From NCBI GenBank assembly GCA_016716425.1, contig JADJWJ010000002.1, positions 248,001 to 312,000 on the forward strand: a DNA stretch of 64,000 nt. Direction: 5' to 3'. The DNA is from Betaproteobacteria bacterium. Lineage in GTDB: Bacteria > Pseudomonadota > Gammaproteobacteria > Burkholderiales > Casimicrobiaceae. Positions 18,401 through 26,281 of the stretch are shown here, one piece after another. The notes beneath the pieces are model-generated. The model was not told where the DNA came from, did not search any database, and saw nothing but the letters and a program-made list of their open reading frames with translations. The position numbers were made by a program, and so were the translations under genes. The number at the start of each line of letters is the position of its first letter. Positions within the stretch are counted from its first letter, which is position 1.

Positions 18401-19270
18401 GGCCATGTCGCGGTCAAGGCGTGGGAAGCGCTGTCCAAGGCGACCGGCCGCGAGCACGCGCACCTGGCGCTGCACCGCGAGGACGAGAAGATCCGCTACC
18501 GCGACGTGCAGGCGCAGCCGCGCAAGATCATCAGCTCGCCGACGTGGAGCGGCATCGAGAGCGAAACCGTCTCGTACAACGCCGGCTACACGAACGTCCA
18601 CGAGCTGATCCCCTGGCGCACGCTGACCGGTCGCCAGCAGTTCTACATGGACCACCCGTGGATGATCGCCTTCGGCGAGGGCTTCTCGAGCTACCGTCCG
18701 CCGGTGGACTTGAAGACCACGGCCGGCATCCACAACGTGCGGAGCAACGGCAATCCCGAGATCCTGCTGAACTTCATCACGCCGCACCAGAAGTGGGGGA
18801 TCCACTCGACGTACACCGACAACCTGATCATGCTCACGTTGAGCCGCGGGGGACCGTGCATCTGGCTGTCCGAGGACGACGCGAAGCGCGCCGGCATCGT
18901 CGACAACGACTGGGTCGAACTCTTCAACGTCAATGGCGCGATCGCGGCGCGCGCGGTCGTCAGCCAGCGCGTCAATCCCGGCATGGTGCTGATGTACCAC
19001 GCGCAGGAGAAGATCGTGAACACGCCGGGTTCGGAGATCACCGGCGTGCGCGGCGGCATCCACAACTCGGTGACGCGCATCGTGCTCAAGCCGACGCACA
19101 TGATCGGCGGCTACGCGCAGTTCAGCTACGGCTTCAACTACTACGGCACGATCGGCACCAATCGCGACGAGTTCGTCGTCGTGCGCAAGATGGCGAAGGT
19201 CGACTGGCTCGATACCCCGGTCGCTCAGGAGCTGATACGCCCGACGCAGGCGCAGGGAGAAAGTCTATGA
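15443..19270 (+). CDS. narG: Respiratory nitrate reductase alpha subunit NarG
   Basis: This is the catalytic subunit of the membrane-bound nitrate reductase (1275 residues, near the usual 1240-1260). It reduces nitrate to nitrite at a bis-MGD molybdenum centre on the cytoplasmic side. The FS0 cluster ligands fit H-x3-C-x3-C: H50, C54 and C58 in HGVNCTGSC, with a further Cys about 35 residues on in EPRGCARGA. The conserved block around the Mo ligand Asp is present (DWYNSNFIIAWGSNVPQTRTPDAHF). There is no Tat signal beyond the usual remnant at the N-terminus. Its stop overlaps the narH start as ATGA, so the two are translationally coupled. The upstream gap to narK is only 70 bases. Confidence 0.97.
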   Translation: MSHFLDRLSYFSNPKEPFSGDHGVTTGEDRTWEDAYRNRWAHDKIVRSTHGVNCTGSCSWKIYVKGGIVTWETQQTDYPRTRWDMPNHEPRGCARGASYSWYLYSANRVKYPMVRGRLLKRWRAARLAHDPVAAWTSIVEDDAARRDYQSVRGLGGFVRSSWDEVNEIIAAANVYTIKKYGPDRVVGFSPIPAMSMVSYAAGSRYLSLIGGVCMSFYDWYCDLPPSSPQIWGEQTDVPESADWYNSNFIIAWGSNVPQTRTPDAHFFTEVRYKGTKTVAVTPDYSEVAKLADIWMHPKQGTDAAVAMAMGHVILKEFYFPDGGGQRSAYFDDYVRRFTDMPMLVMLKEHKLPSGETVMVPDRYVRASDFNGKLGQANNPEWKTVAFDEAGKVVLPNGAIGFRWGPDGRADQGQWNLEAKEARHGQDVKLKLSVQEGANPSADTAKVGFPYFGGIASEHFPNSVLKGDSGDVLVRTVPVQRISLGKEGEKREALVATVFDLQVANYGVARGLPGEFAAASFDDDVPYTPAWQERITGTPRAQVITVARQFAENAHKTQGRSMVIIGAAMNHWYHCDMNYRGIINMLMLCGCIGKSGGGWAHYVGQEKLRPQTGWTALAFALDWMRPPRQQNSTSFFYAHTDQWRYEKLTMGEVISPLADKVYGGSMIDYNVRAERMGWLPSAPQLQTNPLQVVRDAQAAGVDPKEYTVKALKDGSLKMSCEDPDHPSNWPRNLFVWRSNLLGSSGKGHEYFLKHLLGTSNGVQGKDLGPQDAKPEEVVWHDKAPEGKLDLLVTLDFRMSTTCLYSDIVLPTATWYEKNDLNTSDMHPFIHPLSTAVDPAWQSRSDWDIYKGFAKKLSEICVGHLGVEREVVLTPLMHDSPGELAQPLDVKEWKRGEVDLIPGKTAPQIAVVERDYPNVHKRFTALGPLMNKVGNGGKGIAWNTQTEVKQLSELNGVVNAEGATRGMPRIESDIDACEVILQLAPETNGHVAVKAWEALSKATGREHAHLALHREDEKIRYRDVQAQPRKIISSPTWSGIESETVSYNAGYTNVHELIPWRTLTGRQQFYMDHPWMIAFGEGFSSYRPPVDLKTTAGIHNVRSNGNPEILLNFITPHQKWGIHSTYTDNLIMLTLSRGGPCIWLSEDDAKRAGIVDNDWVELFNVNGAIAARAVVSQRVNPGMVLMYHAQEKIVNTPGSEITGVRGGIHNSVTRIVLKPTHMIGGYAQFSYGFNYYGTIGTNRDEFVVVRKMAKVDWLDTPVAQELIRPTQAQGESL

Positions 19271-20790
19271 AAATCCGCGCACAAATCGGCATGGTGCTGA
19301 ACCTCGACAAGTGCATCGGCTGCCACACCTGTTCGGTCACCTGCAAGAACGTCTGGACCAGCCGTCCCGGCATGGAATACGCGTGGTTCAACAACGTCGA
19401 GACCAAGCCCGGCATCGGCTATCCCAAGGAATGGGAGAACCAGGACAAGTGGAACGGCGGCTGGGTGCGCCGCGCCAACGGCAGCATCGAGCCGCGGCAG
19501 GGCGCCAAGTGGAAGCTGCTGATGCGGATCTTCGCGAATCCGAACCTGCCGGAGATCGACGATTACTACGAGCCGTTCACGTTCGACTACGACCACCTGC
19601 AGTCGGCGCCCGAGATGAAGGCGGCGCCGACGGCGCGGCCGCGCAGCCTGATCACCGGCATGCAGATGGAGAAGATCGTCTGGGGCCCGAACTGGGAGGA
19701 AATCCTCGGCGGCGAGTTCTCGAAGCGCTCGAAGGACCGCAACTTCGACGACGTCCAGAAGGACATCTTCGGCCAGTTCGAGAACACGTTCATGATGTAT
19801 CTGCCGCGGCTGTGCGAGCACTGCCTCAACCCGGCGTGCGTCGCGAGCTGCCCGTCCGGATCGATCTACAAGCGCGAGGAAGACGGCATCGTGCTGATCG
19901 ACCAGGACAAGTGCCGCGGCTGGCGCATGTGCGTGTCCGGCTGCCCGTACAAGAAGATCTACTACAACTGGAAGAGCGGCAAGGCCGAGAAGTGCATCTT
20001 CTGCTACCCGCGCATCGAGGCGGGACAGCCGACCGTGTGCTCGGAAACGTGCGTGGGCCGCATCCGCTACCTCGGCGTGCTGCTCTACGACGCCGACCGC
20101 ATTGCCGAAGCGGCAAGCGTGGAGCGCGACCGCGACCTGTACGAAGCGCAGCTGTCGATCTTCCTCGACCCGAACGACCCGAAGGTGATCGAGCAGGCGC
20201 GGGCCGACGGCATCCCCGACAACTGGCTCGAGGCGGCGCGCAGGAGCCCCGTCTACAAGATGGCCGTCGACTGGAAGGTGGCGCTGCCGCTGCACCCGGA
20301 GTACCGGACGCTGCCGATGGTCTGGTACGTGCCGCCGCTGTCGCCGATCACCGCCGCCGCCAACGCGGGGCAGGTCGGCACCAACGGCCAGATCCCGGAC
20401 GTGAACCAGCTGCGCATCCCGGTCAAGTACCTGGCCAACCTGCTGACCGCCGGCGACACGGCGCCCGTGGTGCGCGCGCTCGAGCGGATGCTCGCGATGC
20501 GCGCCTACCAGCGCGCCAAGCACGTCGACGGCGAGTCCAACACGGCGGTGCTGACGCAGGTCGGGATCACGCAGGCCGAGGTGGAGGACATGTACCACGT
20601 GATGGCCATCGCCAACTACGAGGACCGCTTCGTGATTCCGAGCACGCACCGCGAATATGCGGAGAACGCATTCAGCGTGCGCGGTGGCTGCGGTTTCTCT
20701 TTCGGCAACGGCTGCTCCGAGGGCATTTCCGAGACGAGCCTCTTCGGCAGCGAAAAGAAGCGCACGATTCCGATCAAGGCGAACGTATGA
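19267..20790 (+). CDS. narH: Respiratory nitrate reductase beta subunit NarH
   Basis: This iron-sulfur electron-transfer subunit (507 residues) links the NarI hemes to NarG. Four ferredoxin-like Cys groups are visible: CIGCHTCSVTC near the N-terminus, CEHCLNPACVASCP, CRGWRMCVSGCP and CIFCYP with CSETC. The Trp in CRGWRMC replaces a Cys, as expected for the 3Fe-4S cluster of NarH. The start ATG at 19267 overlaps the narG stop, and the gene's own stop overlaps the narJ start in the same ATGA manner. The length is typical and the sequence is complete. Confidence 0.97.
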   Translation: MKIRAQIGMVLNLDKCIGCHTCSVTCKNVWTSRPGMEYAWFNNVETKPGIGYPKEWENQDKWNGGWVRRANGSIEPRQGAKWKLLMRIFANPNLPEIDDYYEPFTFDYDHLQSAPEMKAAPTARPRSLITGMQMEKIVWGPNWEEILGGEFSKRSKDRNFDDVQKDIFGQFENTFMMYLPRLCEHCLNPACVASCPSGSIYKREEDGIVLIDQDKCRGWRMCVSGCPYKKIYYNWKSGKAEKCIFCYPRIEAGQPTVCSETCVGRIRYLGVLLYDADRIAEAASVERDRDLYEAQLSIFLDPNDPKVIEQARADGIPDNWLEAARRSPVYKMAVDWKVALPLHPEYRTLPMVWYVPPLSPITAAANAGQVGTNGQIPDVNQLRIPVKYLANLLTAGDTAPVVRALERMLAMRAYQRAKHVDGESNTAVLTQVGITQAEVEDMYHVMAIANYEDRFVIPSTHREYAENAFSVRGGCGFSFGNGCSEGISETSLFGSEKKRTIPIKANV

Positions 20791-21749
20791 AGATCCTTGG
20801 CAATTCGAAGCCGGCGGCGGCGGCGGGCACGCTGAGAGTGCTGGGGGCGCTGCTGTCCTACCCCGACGCGCAGCGGCGCGCCTGGCTGCCGGAGATGGCG
20901 CGGATCCTGCGCGGCGAACGCGCGGTGCCGGCCGCCCGGTTGGCCGAACTCGACGCGCTGATCGACAAGCTGCGCGTCGCCGACCCGTTCGACGTCGAGG
21001 CGGAGTACGTGCAGATCTTCGACCGCGGCCGGGGCACGTCGCTGCACCTCTTCGAGCACGTGCACGGCGACTCGCGCGACCGCGGCCCGGCGATGATCGA
21101 CCTCGCGCAGACGTACGAGAAGGCGGGCCTGCTGCTGGCACCCGGCGAGCTGCCCGACTACCTTCCGGCGGTGCTGGAATTCGTGTCCACGCAGCCGCCG
21201 CGCGAGGCGAAGGCGTTCCTCGGCGAAACGGCGCACATCCTCAACGCGATCTTCGGCGCGCTGCAGAAGCGCGGAAGCCCCTATGCAAGCGTGCTGGGCG
21301 CGTTGCTTGAACTCGCGGGTGAGAAGGCGCAGGGCGTCGCGCCGCCGGCGGAGGCACCTCTCGACGAGACCTGGGCCGAGCCGCCGGTGTTCGGCGGATG
21401 CTCGACGGAAGGGCAGGCGCGCCCAGGTGATCCGCAGCCGATACAGATGATGCAAAGGAAGCCGCGGCCGGGAGCAATCGTGAGCACCGCCGGGCCGCCC
21501 CAAGGTGCGAACAGCGCCCCCTCCGGGGGCAGCGTAGCGGCGCCAGCCGCAAGCGTGGGGGTCAATTACCGCACCGCCGGGCCGCCCCAAGGTGCGAACA
21601 GCGCCCCCTCCGGGGGCAGCGTAGCGGCGCCAGCCGCAAGCGTGGGGGTCAATTACCGCGCCGCCGGGCCGCCCCAAGGTGCGAACAGCGCCCCCTCCGG
21701 GGGCAGCGTAGCGGCGACAGCCGCAAGCGTGGGGGTCGTCCAATCATGA
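20787..21749 (+). CDS. narJ: Nitrate reductase maturation chaperone NarJ with repeat-derived tail
   Basis: NarJ is the TorD-fold chaperone that helps insert the molybdenum cofactor into NarG and dock NarGH on NarI. Residues 1 to about 225 form a normal NarJ: VLGALLSYPDAQRRAWLPEM, then FDRGRGTSLHLFEHVHGDSRDRGPAM, and a family-like end (APLDETWAEPPVFGGCSTEGQARPG). About 95 further residues follow, mostly three 29-residue units (each with AGPPQGANSAPSGGSVAA) encoded by an 87-bp tandem repeat. Normal family members stop near 220-245 residues; this one has 320. The repeat is related to intergenic arrays elsewhere in the window, so the tail looks acquired. The start and stop overlap narH and narI as ATGA. 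Confidence 0.93.
   Translation: MKILGNSKPAAAAGTLRVLGALLSYPDAQRRAWLPEMARILRGERAVPAARLAELDALIDKLRVADPFDVEAEYVQIFDRGRGTSLHLFEHVHGDSRDRGPAMIDLAQTYEKAGLLLAPGELPDYLPAVLEFVSTQPPREAKAFLGETAHILNAIFGALQKRGSPYASVLGALLELAGEKAQGVAPPAEAPLDETWAEPPVFGGCSTEGQARPGDPQPIQMMQRKPRPGAIVSTAGPPQGANSAPSGGSVAAPAASVGVNYRTAGPPQGANSAPSGGSVAAPAASVGVNYRAAGPPQGANSAPSGGSVAATAASVGVVQS
21486..21746. repeat. 87-bp tandem repeat, three units, inside the narJ 3' end
   Basis: Units start at 21486, 21573 and 21660. The first two are nearly identical and the third diverges after its conserved core. Each contains gggccgccccaaggtgcgaa, a ccccctccggggg palindrome and agcgtgggggtc. The core resembles the 81-bp units at 49967-50205. Being 87 bases long, each unit keeps the narJ frame open. 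Confidence 0.9.
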
Positions 21750-22483
21750 ACAACTATCTCAACAACTTCGCGTTCGTCGTCTATCCGTACATCTGCCTCG
21801 CCGTCTTCCTGATGGGCAGCCTGGCGCGGTTCGACCGCGACCAGTACACGTGGAAGAGCGACTCGTCGCAGATGCTGCGCACCGGCACGCTGCGCTGGGG
21901 CAGCAACCTGTTCCACGCCGGCATCCTGTTCCTGTTCTTCGGGCACCTGTTCGGGCAGCTGATGCCGCACTGGATGTACGAGCCGTTCATCAGCGCTCCG
22001 CAGAAGCAGGTGGTCGCGATCGTCGCGGGCGGCGTGGCGGGCGTGATCTGCTTCGTCGGCCTGACGCTGCTCCTGCACCGGCGCATCTTCGACCCGCGCA
22101 TCCGGCTGACCAGCCACCGCACGGACATCGCGATCCTGATCATCCTCTGGGTACAGCTGGTGATTGGCCTCATCACGCTGCCCTCATCGTGGGGGCATCG
22201 CCACGACGCGGGAACGATGCTGATCCTGGCGAGTTACCTGCAGAGCATCGTGATGCTGAATCCCGACCCCAGCGCGCTGGCGGGCGTGGGTTGGGAGTAC
22301 AAGGTGCACATGGTGCTCGGCATGACGATCTTCCTGCTGTTCCCGTTCAGCCGCCTCGTGCACGTGTGGAGCGGATTCGCTTCGCTCGGCTATCTGCTGC
22401 GGCCCTACCAGGTCGTGCGCAGCCGGCGTCTCAACGTGCCCACGGGCCGCAACCTGCCGGGCCAGTCCGGCGCCGCCGACTGA
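21746..22483 (+). CDS. narI: Nitrate reductase gamma subunit NarI (cytochrome b)
   Basis: This membrane anchor (245 residues) holds the two b hemes, oxidises quinol and passes electrons to NarH. Five hydrophobic segments are visible, and His residues sit in expected heme-ligand places (LFHAGILFLFFGHLFGQL in TM2, and SRLVHVWSGF near the end). The N-terminus starts MNNYLNNFAFVVYPYICLAVF, as is typical of NarI. The start overlaps the repeat-extended narJ end as ATGA, so coupling has survived the repeat expansion. The downstream gene starts on the last base of the narI stop. Confidence 0.96.
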   Translation: MNNYLNNFAFVVYPYICLAVFLMGSLARFDRDQYTWKSDSSQMLRTGTLRWGSNLFHAGILFLFFGHLFGQLMPHWMYEPFISAPQKQVVAIVAGGVAGVICFVGLTLLLHRRIFDPRIRLTSHRTDIAILIILWVQLVIGLITLPSSWGHRHDAGTMLILASYLQSIVMLNPDPSALAGVGWEYKVHMVLGMTIFLLFPFSRLVHVWSGFASLGYLLRPYQVVRSRRLNVPTGRNLPGQSGAAD

Positions 22484-23295
22484 TGGAGACGCCGACGATG
22501 TCCGCCACCACCGACGCGACCGGCCACGACGACGCCGTCGCGCGCATCAACGGCGTCGCGCTGCACGCGCCCGGCGAGGCGCTCGCGGCCGACGCGCTCC
22601 GCCAGCGCGCTTGTACCGAGTTGCTGCGCCAGGCAGCGCAGCGCGAGGGACTGCTGGCGCTTACCGATCCGCCCGCGCCCGACGGTGCGATCAGCGAAGC
22701 CGCGAGCGCGGCGATCGACGCGCTGCTCGCGCGCGCACTGGCGGTGCCGGAGCCCTCGGAAGACGCCTGCCGCAGGCACCACGCGGCGCATGCGTCCAGG
22801 TTCGCGTCCGGCGAGCGGGTGCAGGTTCGGCACATCCTGTTCGCGGTGACGCCCGGCGTGGACGTCGTCGCGCTGCGCGGACGCGCCGAGACCACGCTGC
22901 TCGACGTCCGCTGCCACGATGGCACGGCGGGTGACGGTTTCGCGCACGCGGCGCGCACGCTGTCGAACTGCCCCAGCGGCGCGGAGGGCGGCGCGCTGGG
23001 CTGGCTCACGGCGGACGACTGCGCGCCGGAGTTCGCGCGCGAGATCTTCGGTCACGCGGAAATCGGCGTGCTGCCGCGACTCGTGCACAGCCGCCATGGC
23101 CTGCACGTGGTCGAGGTGCAGGCGCGCGCGCCGGGCGTGGCGCCCGCGTTCGAGGCGGTGCGGAGCGCCGTGGTGAATTCGCTGCGCCAGCAGGGCTTCG
23201 TCACCGCACTGCGGCAGTACCTGCAAGTGCTGGCGGGTGCCGCGGAGGTCGAGGGCGTGGACCTCGACAGCGCCGAGTCGCCGCTCGTTCAGTAG
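22483..23295 (+). CDS. PpiC/NifM-like peptidyl-prolyl cis-trans isomerase of the nar operon
   Basis: This is a probable folding helper for the nitrate reductase (270 residues from ATG 22483, or 265 from ATG 22498). The N-terminal half is helical and Ala-rich. The second half has the parvulin signature: QVRHILFAVTPGVD, then FAHAARTLSNCPSGAEGGALGWLT, FAREIFGHAEIGVLPRLVHSRHGLHVVEVQAR. There is no signal peptide, so it acts in the cytoplasm, like NifM. The start codon overlaps the narI stop, so it belongs to the same transcript. Parvulins of this type are known at the end of nar operons in proteobacteria. A role in NarGHI maturation is inferred from position. Confidence 0.85.
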   Translation: METPTMSATTDATGHDDAVARINGVALHAPGEALAADALRQRACTELLRQAAQREGLLALTDPPAPDGAISEAASAAIDALLARALAVPEPSEDACRRHHAAHASRFASGERVQVRHILFAVTPGVDVVALRGRAETTLLDVRCHDGTAGDGFAHAARTLSNCPSGAEGGALGWLTADDCAPEFAREIFGHAEIGVLPRLVHSRHGLHVVEVQARAPGVAPAFEAVRSAVVNSLRQQGFVTALRQYLQVLAGAAEVEGVDLDSAESPLVQ

Positions 23296-23329
23296 GCCGC
23301 GGCGAGCCGCGCGCGCATCGGGGATCAGC

Positions 23330-23734
23330 ATGGAGATCACGTGCTTCGACGACCTGCTGCAGGCGGCGCGCGAGCAGCCCCAGCCGCAGCGCCTGCTGTT
23401 CGTCTTCGCGGGCGCTGAACTGCCGGACAACGCCACTGCGCTGCAACGCGCGCAATTCGAGGCTGGCGAGGGCGGCGAGCTTGCGCCGCTGATGTGCGTG
23501 GACAAGGCGCCTGAGGAGCTCTCCGGATTCGCCGTGTTCGCCGCCGAGGCGGCGCAGGCGGGACCACCGTGGTCGATCGTCTTCGCGGCCGCCATGTCCG
23601 GACGCGACGGCGTGCCGCCGACGAGCCGGGATGCGGAAGCGCCGTTGCAGCGGATGGTCGACGCGATCAAGGCCGGCCGCCTCGACGGTATGCTGCCGTT
23701 CGATCGCCGCGGCGAGCCCGTCAGTTTCGGCTGA
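23330..23734 (+). CDS. Small unknown protein at the end of the nar operon
   Basis: The product has 134 residues from ATG 23330. It begins MEITCFDDLLQAAREQPQPQRLLFVFAGAELPDNA and includes LAPLMCVDKAPEEL. The second half (WSIVFAAAMSGRDG...PLQRMVDAIKAGRLDGMLPFDRRGEPVSFG) has a conserved look with many turns. It has no membrane segment or signal peptide; two Cys residues are widely separated. It lies 34 bases after the parvulin gene on the same strand, so it is probably the last nar-operon gene. The function is unknown. Position suggests an accessory role in nitrate respiration, which is inference only. Confidence 0.7.
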   Translation: MEITCFDDLLQAAREQPQPQRLLFVFAGAELPDNATALQRAQFEAGEGGELAPLMCVDKAPEELSGFAVFAAEAAQAGPPWSIVFAAAMSGRDGVPPTSRDAEAPLQRMVDAIKAGRLDGMLPFDRRGEPVSFG

Positions 23735-23755
23735 ACGTCATCGGGACCTTCGTCG

Positions 23756-24475
23756 ATGGCGGACGAGCACGGACAATCCGGCACCGGACCTGAGGCGACG
23801 GCGCCGCCGGACGAGTTGCTGCAGCGGCTGCGCCGGTTCCACGACGACTACTTTCCCGGCGTCGCCGACCAGTTCCAGGACCTCGTCCGCGACGGGCAGC
23901 ACCCGACGATCCTGTTCATCGGCTGCTCGGACTCGCGGATCGTTCCGTACCTGCTGACCGGTACCGGGCCTGGCGAGCTCTTCATCATCCGCAACGTCGG
24001 CGCGTTCGTGCCGCCGTACGATGGCTCCGCGGGTTACCACGGCACGGCCGCCGCGATCGAGTTCGCCGTGCTCAATCTCAAGGTCGCACGCATCGTCGTC
24101 TGCGGGCACACGCATTGCGGCGGCATCCGTGCGCTCTACGAGGATCCGCCGGCGCAGGCCGTCAATCTGAAGGCGTGGCTTGAACTCGGCCGCGAGGCCG
24201 TCCTGCCGGTGCAGGTGACCGAGGAGGCGCTGCGCCGCACCGAACAGCGCGCGATCGTGCTGCAGCTCGAGCGGCTGATGGGTTATCCGATGGTGCGCGA
24301 GCGCGTCGAAGCCGGGAAGCTGGCACTGCACGGCTGGCACTACGTGCTCGAAGACGGCGAGGTGCACGTGTTCGACGTGAAGTCCGGCCGCTTCCTGCCG
24401 ACCGCACACGCGCAGCACAGCGGCACCGGGCCCTACGAGCCGTACGTGGATCAGGCACCGCCTGCGGGCGCCTGA
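23756..24475 (+). CDS. Beta-class carbonic anhydrase
   Basis: This 239-residue zinc enzyme interconverts CO2 and bicarbonate. The beta-class zinc and active-site motifs are complete: CSDSRIVP (Cys, Asp, Arg) near residue 61, and CGHTHCGG (His and Cys) about 60 residues later. FIIRNVGAFVPPY and GTAAAIEFAVLNLKV between them are family-typical. There is no signal peptide, so it is cytoplasmic. It starts 22 bases after the small unknown gene and may be read through from the nar operon. Supplying or balancing bicarbonate during anaerobic growth would fit, but this is not shown by sequence. The C-terminal tail (HAQHSGTGPYEPYVDQAPP) is slightly extended. Confidence 0.93.
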   Translation: MADEHGQSGTGPEATAPPDELLQRLRRFHDDYFPGVADQFQDLVRDGQHPTILFIGCSDSRIVPYLLTGTGPGELFIIRNVGAFVPPYDGSAGYHGTAAAIEFAVLNLKVARIVVCGHTHCGGIRALYEDPPAQAVNLKAWLELGREAVLPVQVTEEALRRTEQRAIVLQLERLMGYPMVRERVEAGKLALHGWHYVLEDGEVHVFDVKSGRFLPTAHAQHSGTGPYEPYVDQAPPAGA

Positions 24476-24524
24476 GCGCGCCGTCGGCGCGTCACCTGCA
24501 GGTGTACGCGGCGCTTCCCCGGGG

Positions 24525-25682
24525 CTACGGTCTCGGCAGCGGCGCGCTCAGCGTCTCGAGAAACGCGACCAGGTCGTCGATCCCGTACCGGTCGAGGCCA
24601 AGCGGCTTCAGGATCCGCTCGCCGTCGGCATGCAGCCGGTCCTCGGGGAGGTCCGAGTAGTGGCGGACGACGTCGCGCAGCGTGGCGAGGCTGCCGTTGT
24701 GCATGTACGGCGCGGTGCGCGCGACGTTGCGCAAGCCGGGCACCTTGAACTCGCCGTAGTTGCGATGTTCGAGCGAAACATGCCGGGTCGACGTCCCCGG
24801 CGCGCGCACCGGATCGTCGTTGAACGGACCGGTGAGGGTGTGGCGGCTCGCGCCGAGCCTGCGGATCCCCGCGTGCCGACCCGGGTCGACGCGGCCGGGC
24901 TCGACGAAGAACGGGATGCCGATGTCGTGGAACTCGCCGTTGGTGAAGCGGGGGCCCAGGTGGCACGCCGTGCAATTGCCGGCGCCGACGAAGGTCTTCA
25001 GGCCGCGCTGCGCGGCCTGCGGGTAGCGCGCCATCGCCGCCGCGTCGCCGCGCGCGAGCGCGTCGCGGAAGTCGTCGAACGGCGTGCGCGGCGTCGCGAG
25101 GACCTCCTGGTACGCGGCGAGCGCCTTCGCGACGTCGACCGCGACGACCTCGTCGTCGGCCGGTGGCGGGCGGCCGAACACCGCCACGTATCGCTCGCGC
25201 AGGTCGCCATGCGTGCGCACGGCGGCCGCGACGTGCGCGACGCCGTCGCCCATCTCGCGCGGGTCGACGAGCGGCCGCAGGCTCTGCGCCCACAGGTTGT
25301 CGTGCGCGCCGTCCCATCCGTACCAGCGCTGGCCGCCGACGTCGTTGACCGTCGGCGTGTTGCGGTCGACGCGCGCCAAGCCCTGCGCACGCGGCAGGCC
25401 GTCGGTGAACGCGCGCCCGGGCTGGTGGCACGTCGTGCAGGCGATCGCGCCGTTCGTCGACAGTCGCGGATCGGCGAACAAACGGGTGCCGAAGGCGATG
25501 GCCTCGGCCTTGCCCGACACGCGGTTGGACGGATCGACGACGGGAGGCGGAGGCCACGGGCCGAGGGACAGGATGCGGCGGACTTCGGCGTCGGTGAACG
25601 TCACCGGCGGCGGCGCCTGCGCGATGGCAGGCACCGCCGCGGCGACCAGCGCGATCGCCGCGAGTTGGCGTGCACTCGCCAT
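24525..25682 (-). CDS. Di-heme cytochrome c peroxidase / MauG-like protein
   Basis: This exported di-heme protein (385 residues) belongs to the bacterial cytochrome c peroxidase/MauG superfamily. The signal peptide (MASARQLAAIALVAAAVPAIAQA) ends near residue 22. Heme sites are CTTCH in the N-terminal domain (followed by QPGRAFTDG) and CTACH in the C-terminal domain. NVARTAPYMHNGSLATLRDVV carries the His/Met region typical of the family. The start is the ATG at 25682. It is the last gene of a three-gene minus-strand group with a YtkA-like protein and an amidohydrolase, with a family A repeat element between. It could be a peroxidase or a post-translational oxidase; the motif alone does not decide. 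Confidence 0.88.
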   Translation of the reverse strand: MASARQLAAIALVAAAVPAIAQAPPPVTFTDAEVRRILSLGPWPPPPVVDPSNRVSGKAEAIAFGTRLFADPRLSTNGAIACTTCHQPGRAFTDGLPRAQGLARVDRNTPTVNDVGGQRWYGWDGAHDNLWAQSLRPLVDPREMGDGVAHVAAAVRTHGDLRERYVAVFGRPPPADDEVVAVDVAKALAAYQEVLATPRTPFDDFRDALARGDAAAMARYPQAAQRGLKTFVGAGNCTACHLGPRFTNGEFHDIGIPFFVEPGRVDPGRHAGIRRLGASRHTLTGPFNDDPVRAPGTSTRHVSLEHRNYGEFKVPGLRNVARTAPYMHNGSLATLRDVVRHYSDLPEDRLHADGERILKPLGLDRYGIDDLVAFLETLSAPLPRP

Positions 25683-25738
25683 GCGGGCTGGGGCACTCCA
25701 GGGCGGCCGCGCGCAGCGACGGTGTTCACGGTGCGCGC

Positions 25739-25865
25739 GCCCCTCACCCCGACCCTCTCCCCACGGCGTGGGGAGAGGGAACCCTATGGACGCGCCGGCC
25801 GAACACTCCCTCTCCTCGCCTGCCGGCGATGGCGCGCCCTGCAAGGGTGGGTTGGGGTGAGGGGC
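25739..25865. repeat. MITE-like palindromic repeat, family A copy 3
   Basis: The left arm 25739-25762 (gcccctcaccccgaccctct...) is complementary to the right arm 25845-25865 (gggtgggttggggtgagggg). A smaller internal hairpin (ctctccccacggcgtggggagag) follows the left arm. It sits inside an apparent operon, just after the YtkA-like gene's stop, so it may attenuate the distal peroxidase gene. Confidence 0.75.
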
Positions 25866-25873
25866 CGCCGCGC

Positions 25874-26281
25874 TCACTCGACCCGCAGCGTCGACGTCAG
25901 CCGCTGCGTCGCGCCGTCGGCGACGACGTCGAACGTCAGGTCCCAGCGGCCCGGCATGTGGAACAGCAGGCCTTCGGCGCGGAAGACGCCGGCGCGCGGC
26001 GACGTGATGCTCGCGCGGTAGTTCATGCCGTGCCGGTGCTCCGGCATGCTCGCGTCGATGCGCACCGATTGCGGCGCGGGCACACCGCCCTTCGCGCACA
26101 CGGCGAGGTCCAAGCTGAAGTGCTGCCCGACGACGATCGGCGCCGGCGACGTCGTGTACGCGACCGTGTACTTGCCGCCCTCGACCGTCGTCCGCGCGCC
26201 GCCCAGGCTCTCGCCGCACGCGACCGCCGCGCCGGCGGCGGCCAGCACGCAGCCGGTGGCCGCGATCCGCAGGAACCTCAT
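25874..26281 (-). CDS. YtkA/FixH-like exported protein
   Basis: This 135-residue protein has an N-terminal signal segment (RFLRIAATGCVLAAAGAAVACGES), whose AACG-like end could be a lipobox variant. A single beta-sandwich domain follows with the YtkA-type pattern: GGKYTVAYTTSPAPIVVGQHFSLDLAVC, IDASMPEHRHGMNY and GLLFHMPGRWDLTFDV. His and Met residues in PEHRHGMN resemble copper-binding groups of this family. The ATG overlaps the amidohydrolase stop by four bases, so the two are translationally coupled. It is likely periplasmic. Function unknown; the di-heme protein downstream suggests a redox or metal-related process. Confidence 0.75.
   Translation of the reverse strand: MRFLRIAATGCVLAAAGAAVACGESLGGARTTVEGGKYTVAYTTSPAPIVVGQHFSLDLAVCAKGGVPAPQSVRIDASMPEHRHGMNYRASITSPRAGVFRAEGLLFHMPGRWDLTFDVVADGATQRLTSTLRVE

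Noticed and set aside
15323..19099. A 1258-codon minus-strand frame opposite narG
   Set aside because: It mirrors narG codons and has Arg/Ala/Leu/Val composition with no recognisable motif.
21486..21746. Possible CRISPR-like array in the narJ tail
   Set aside because: The units are directly adjacent with no unique spacers, and they are translated in frame.
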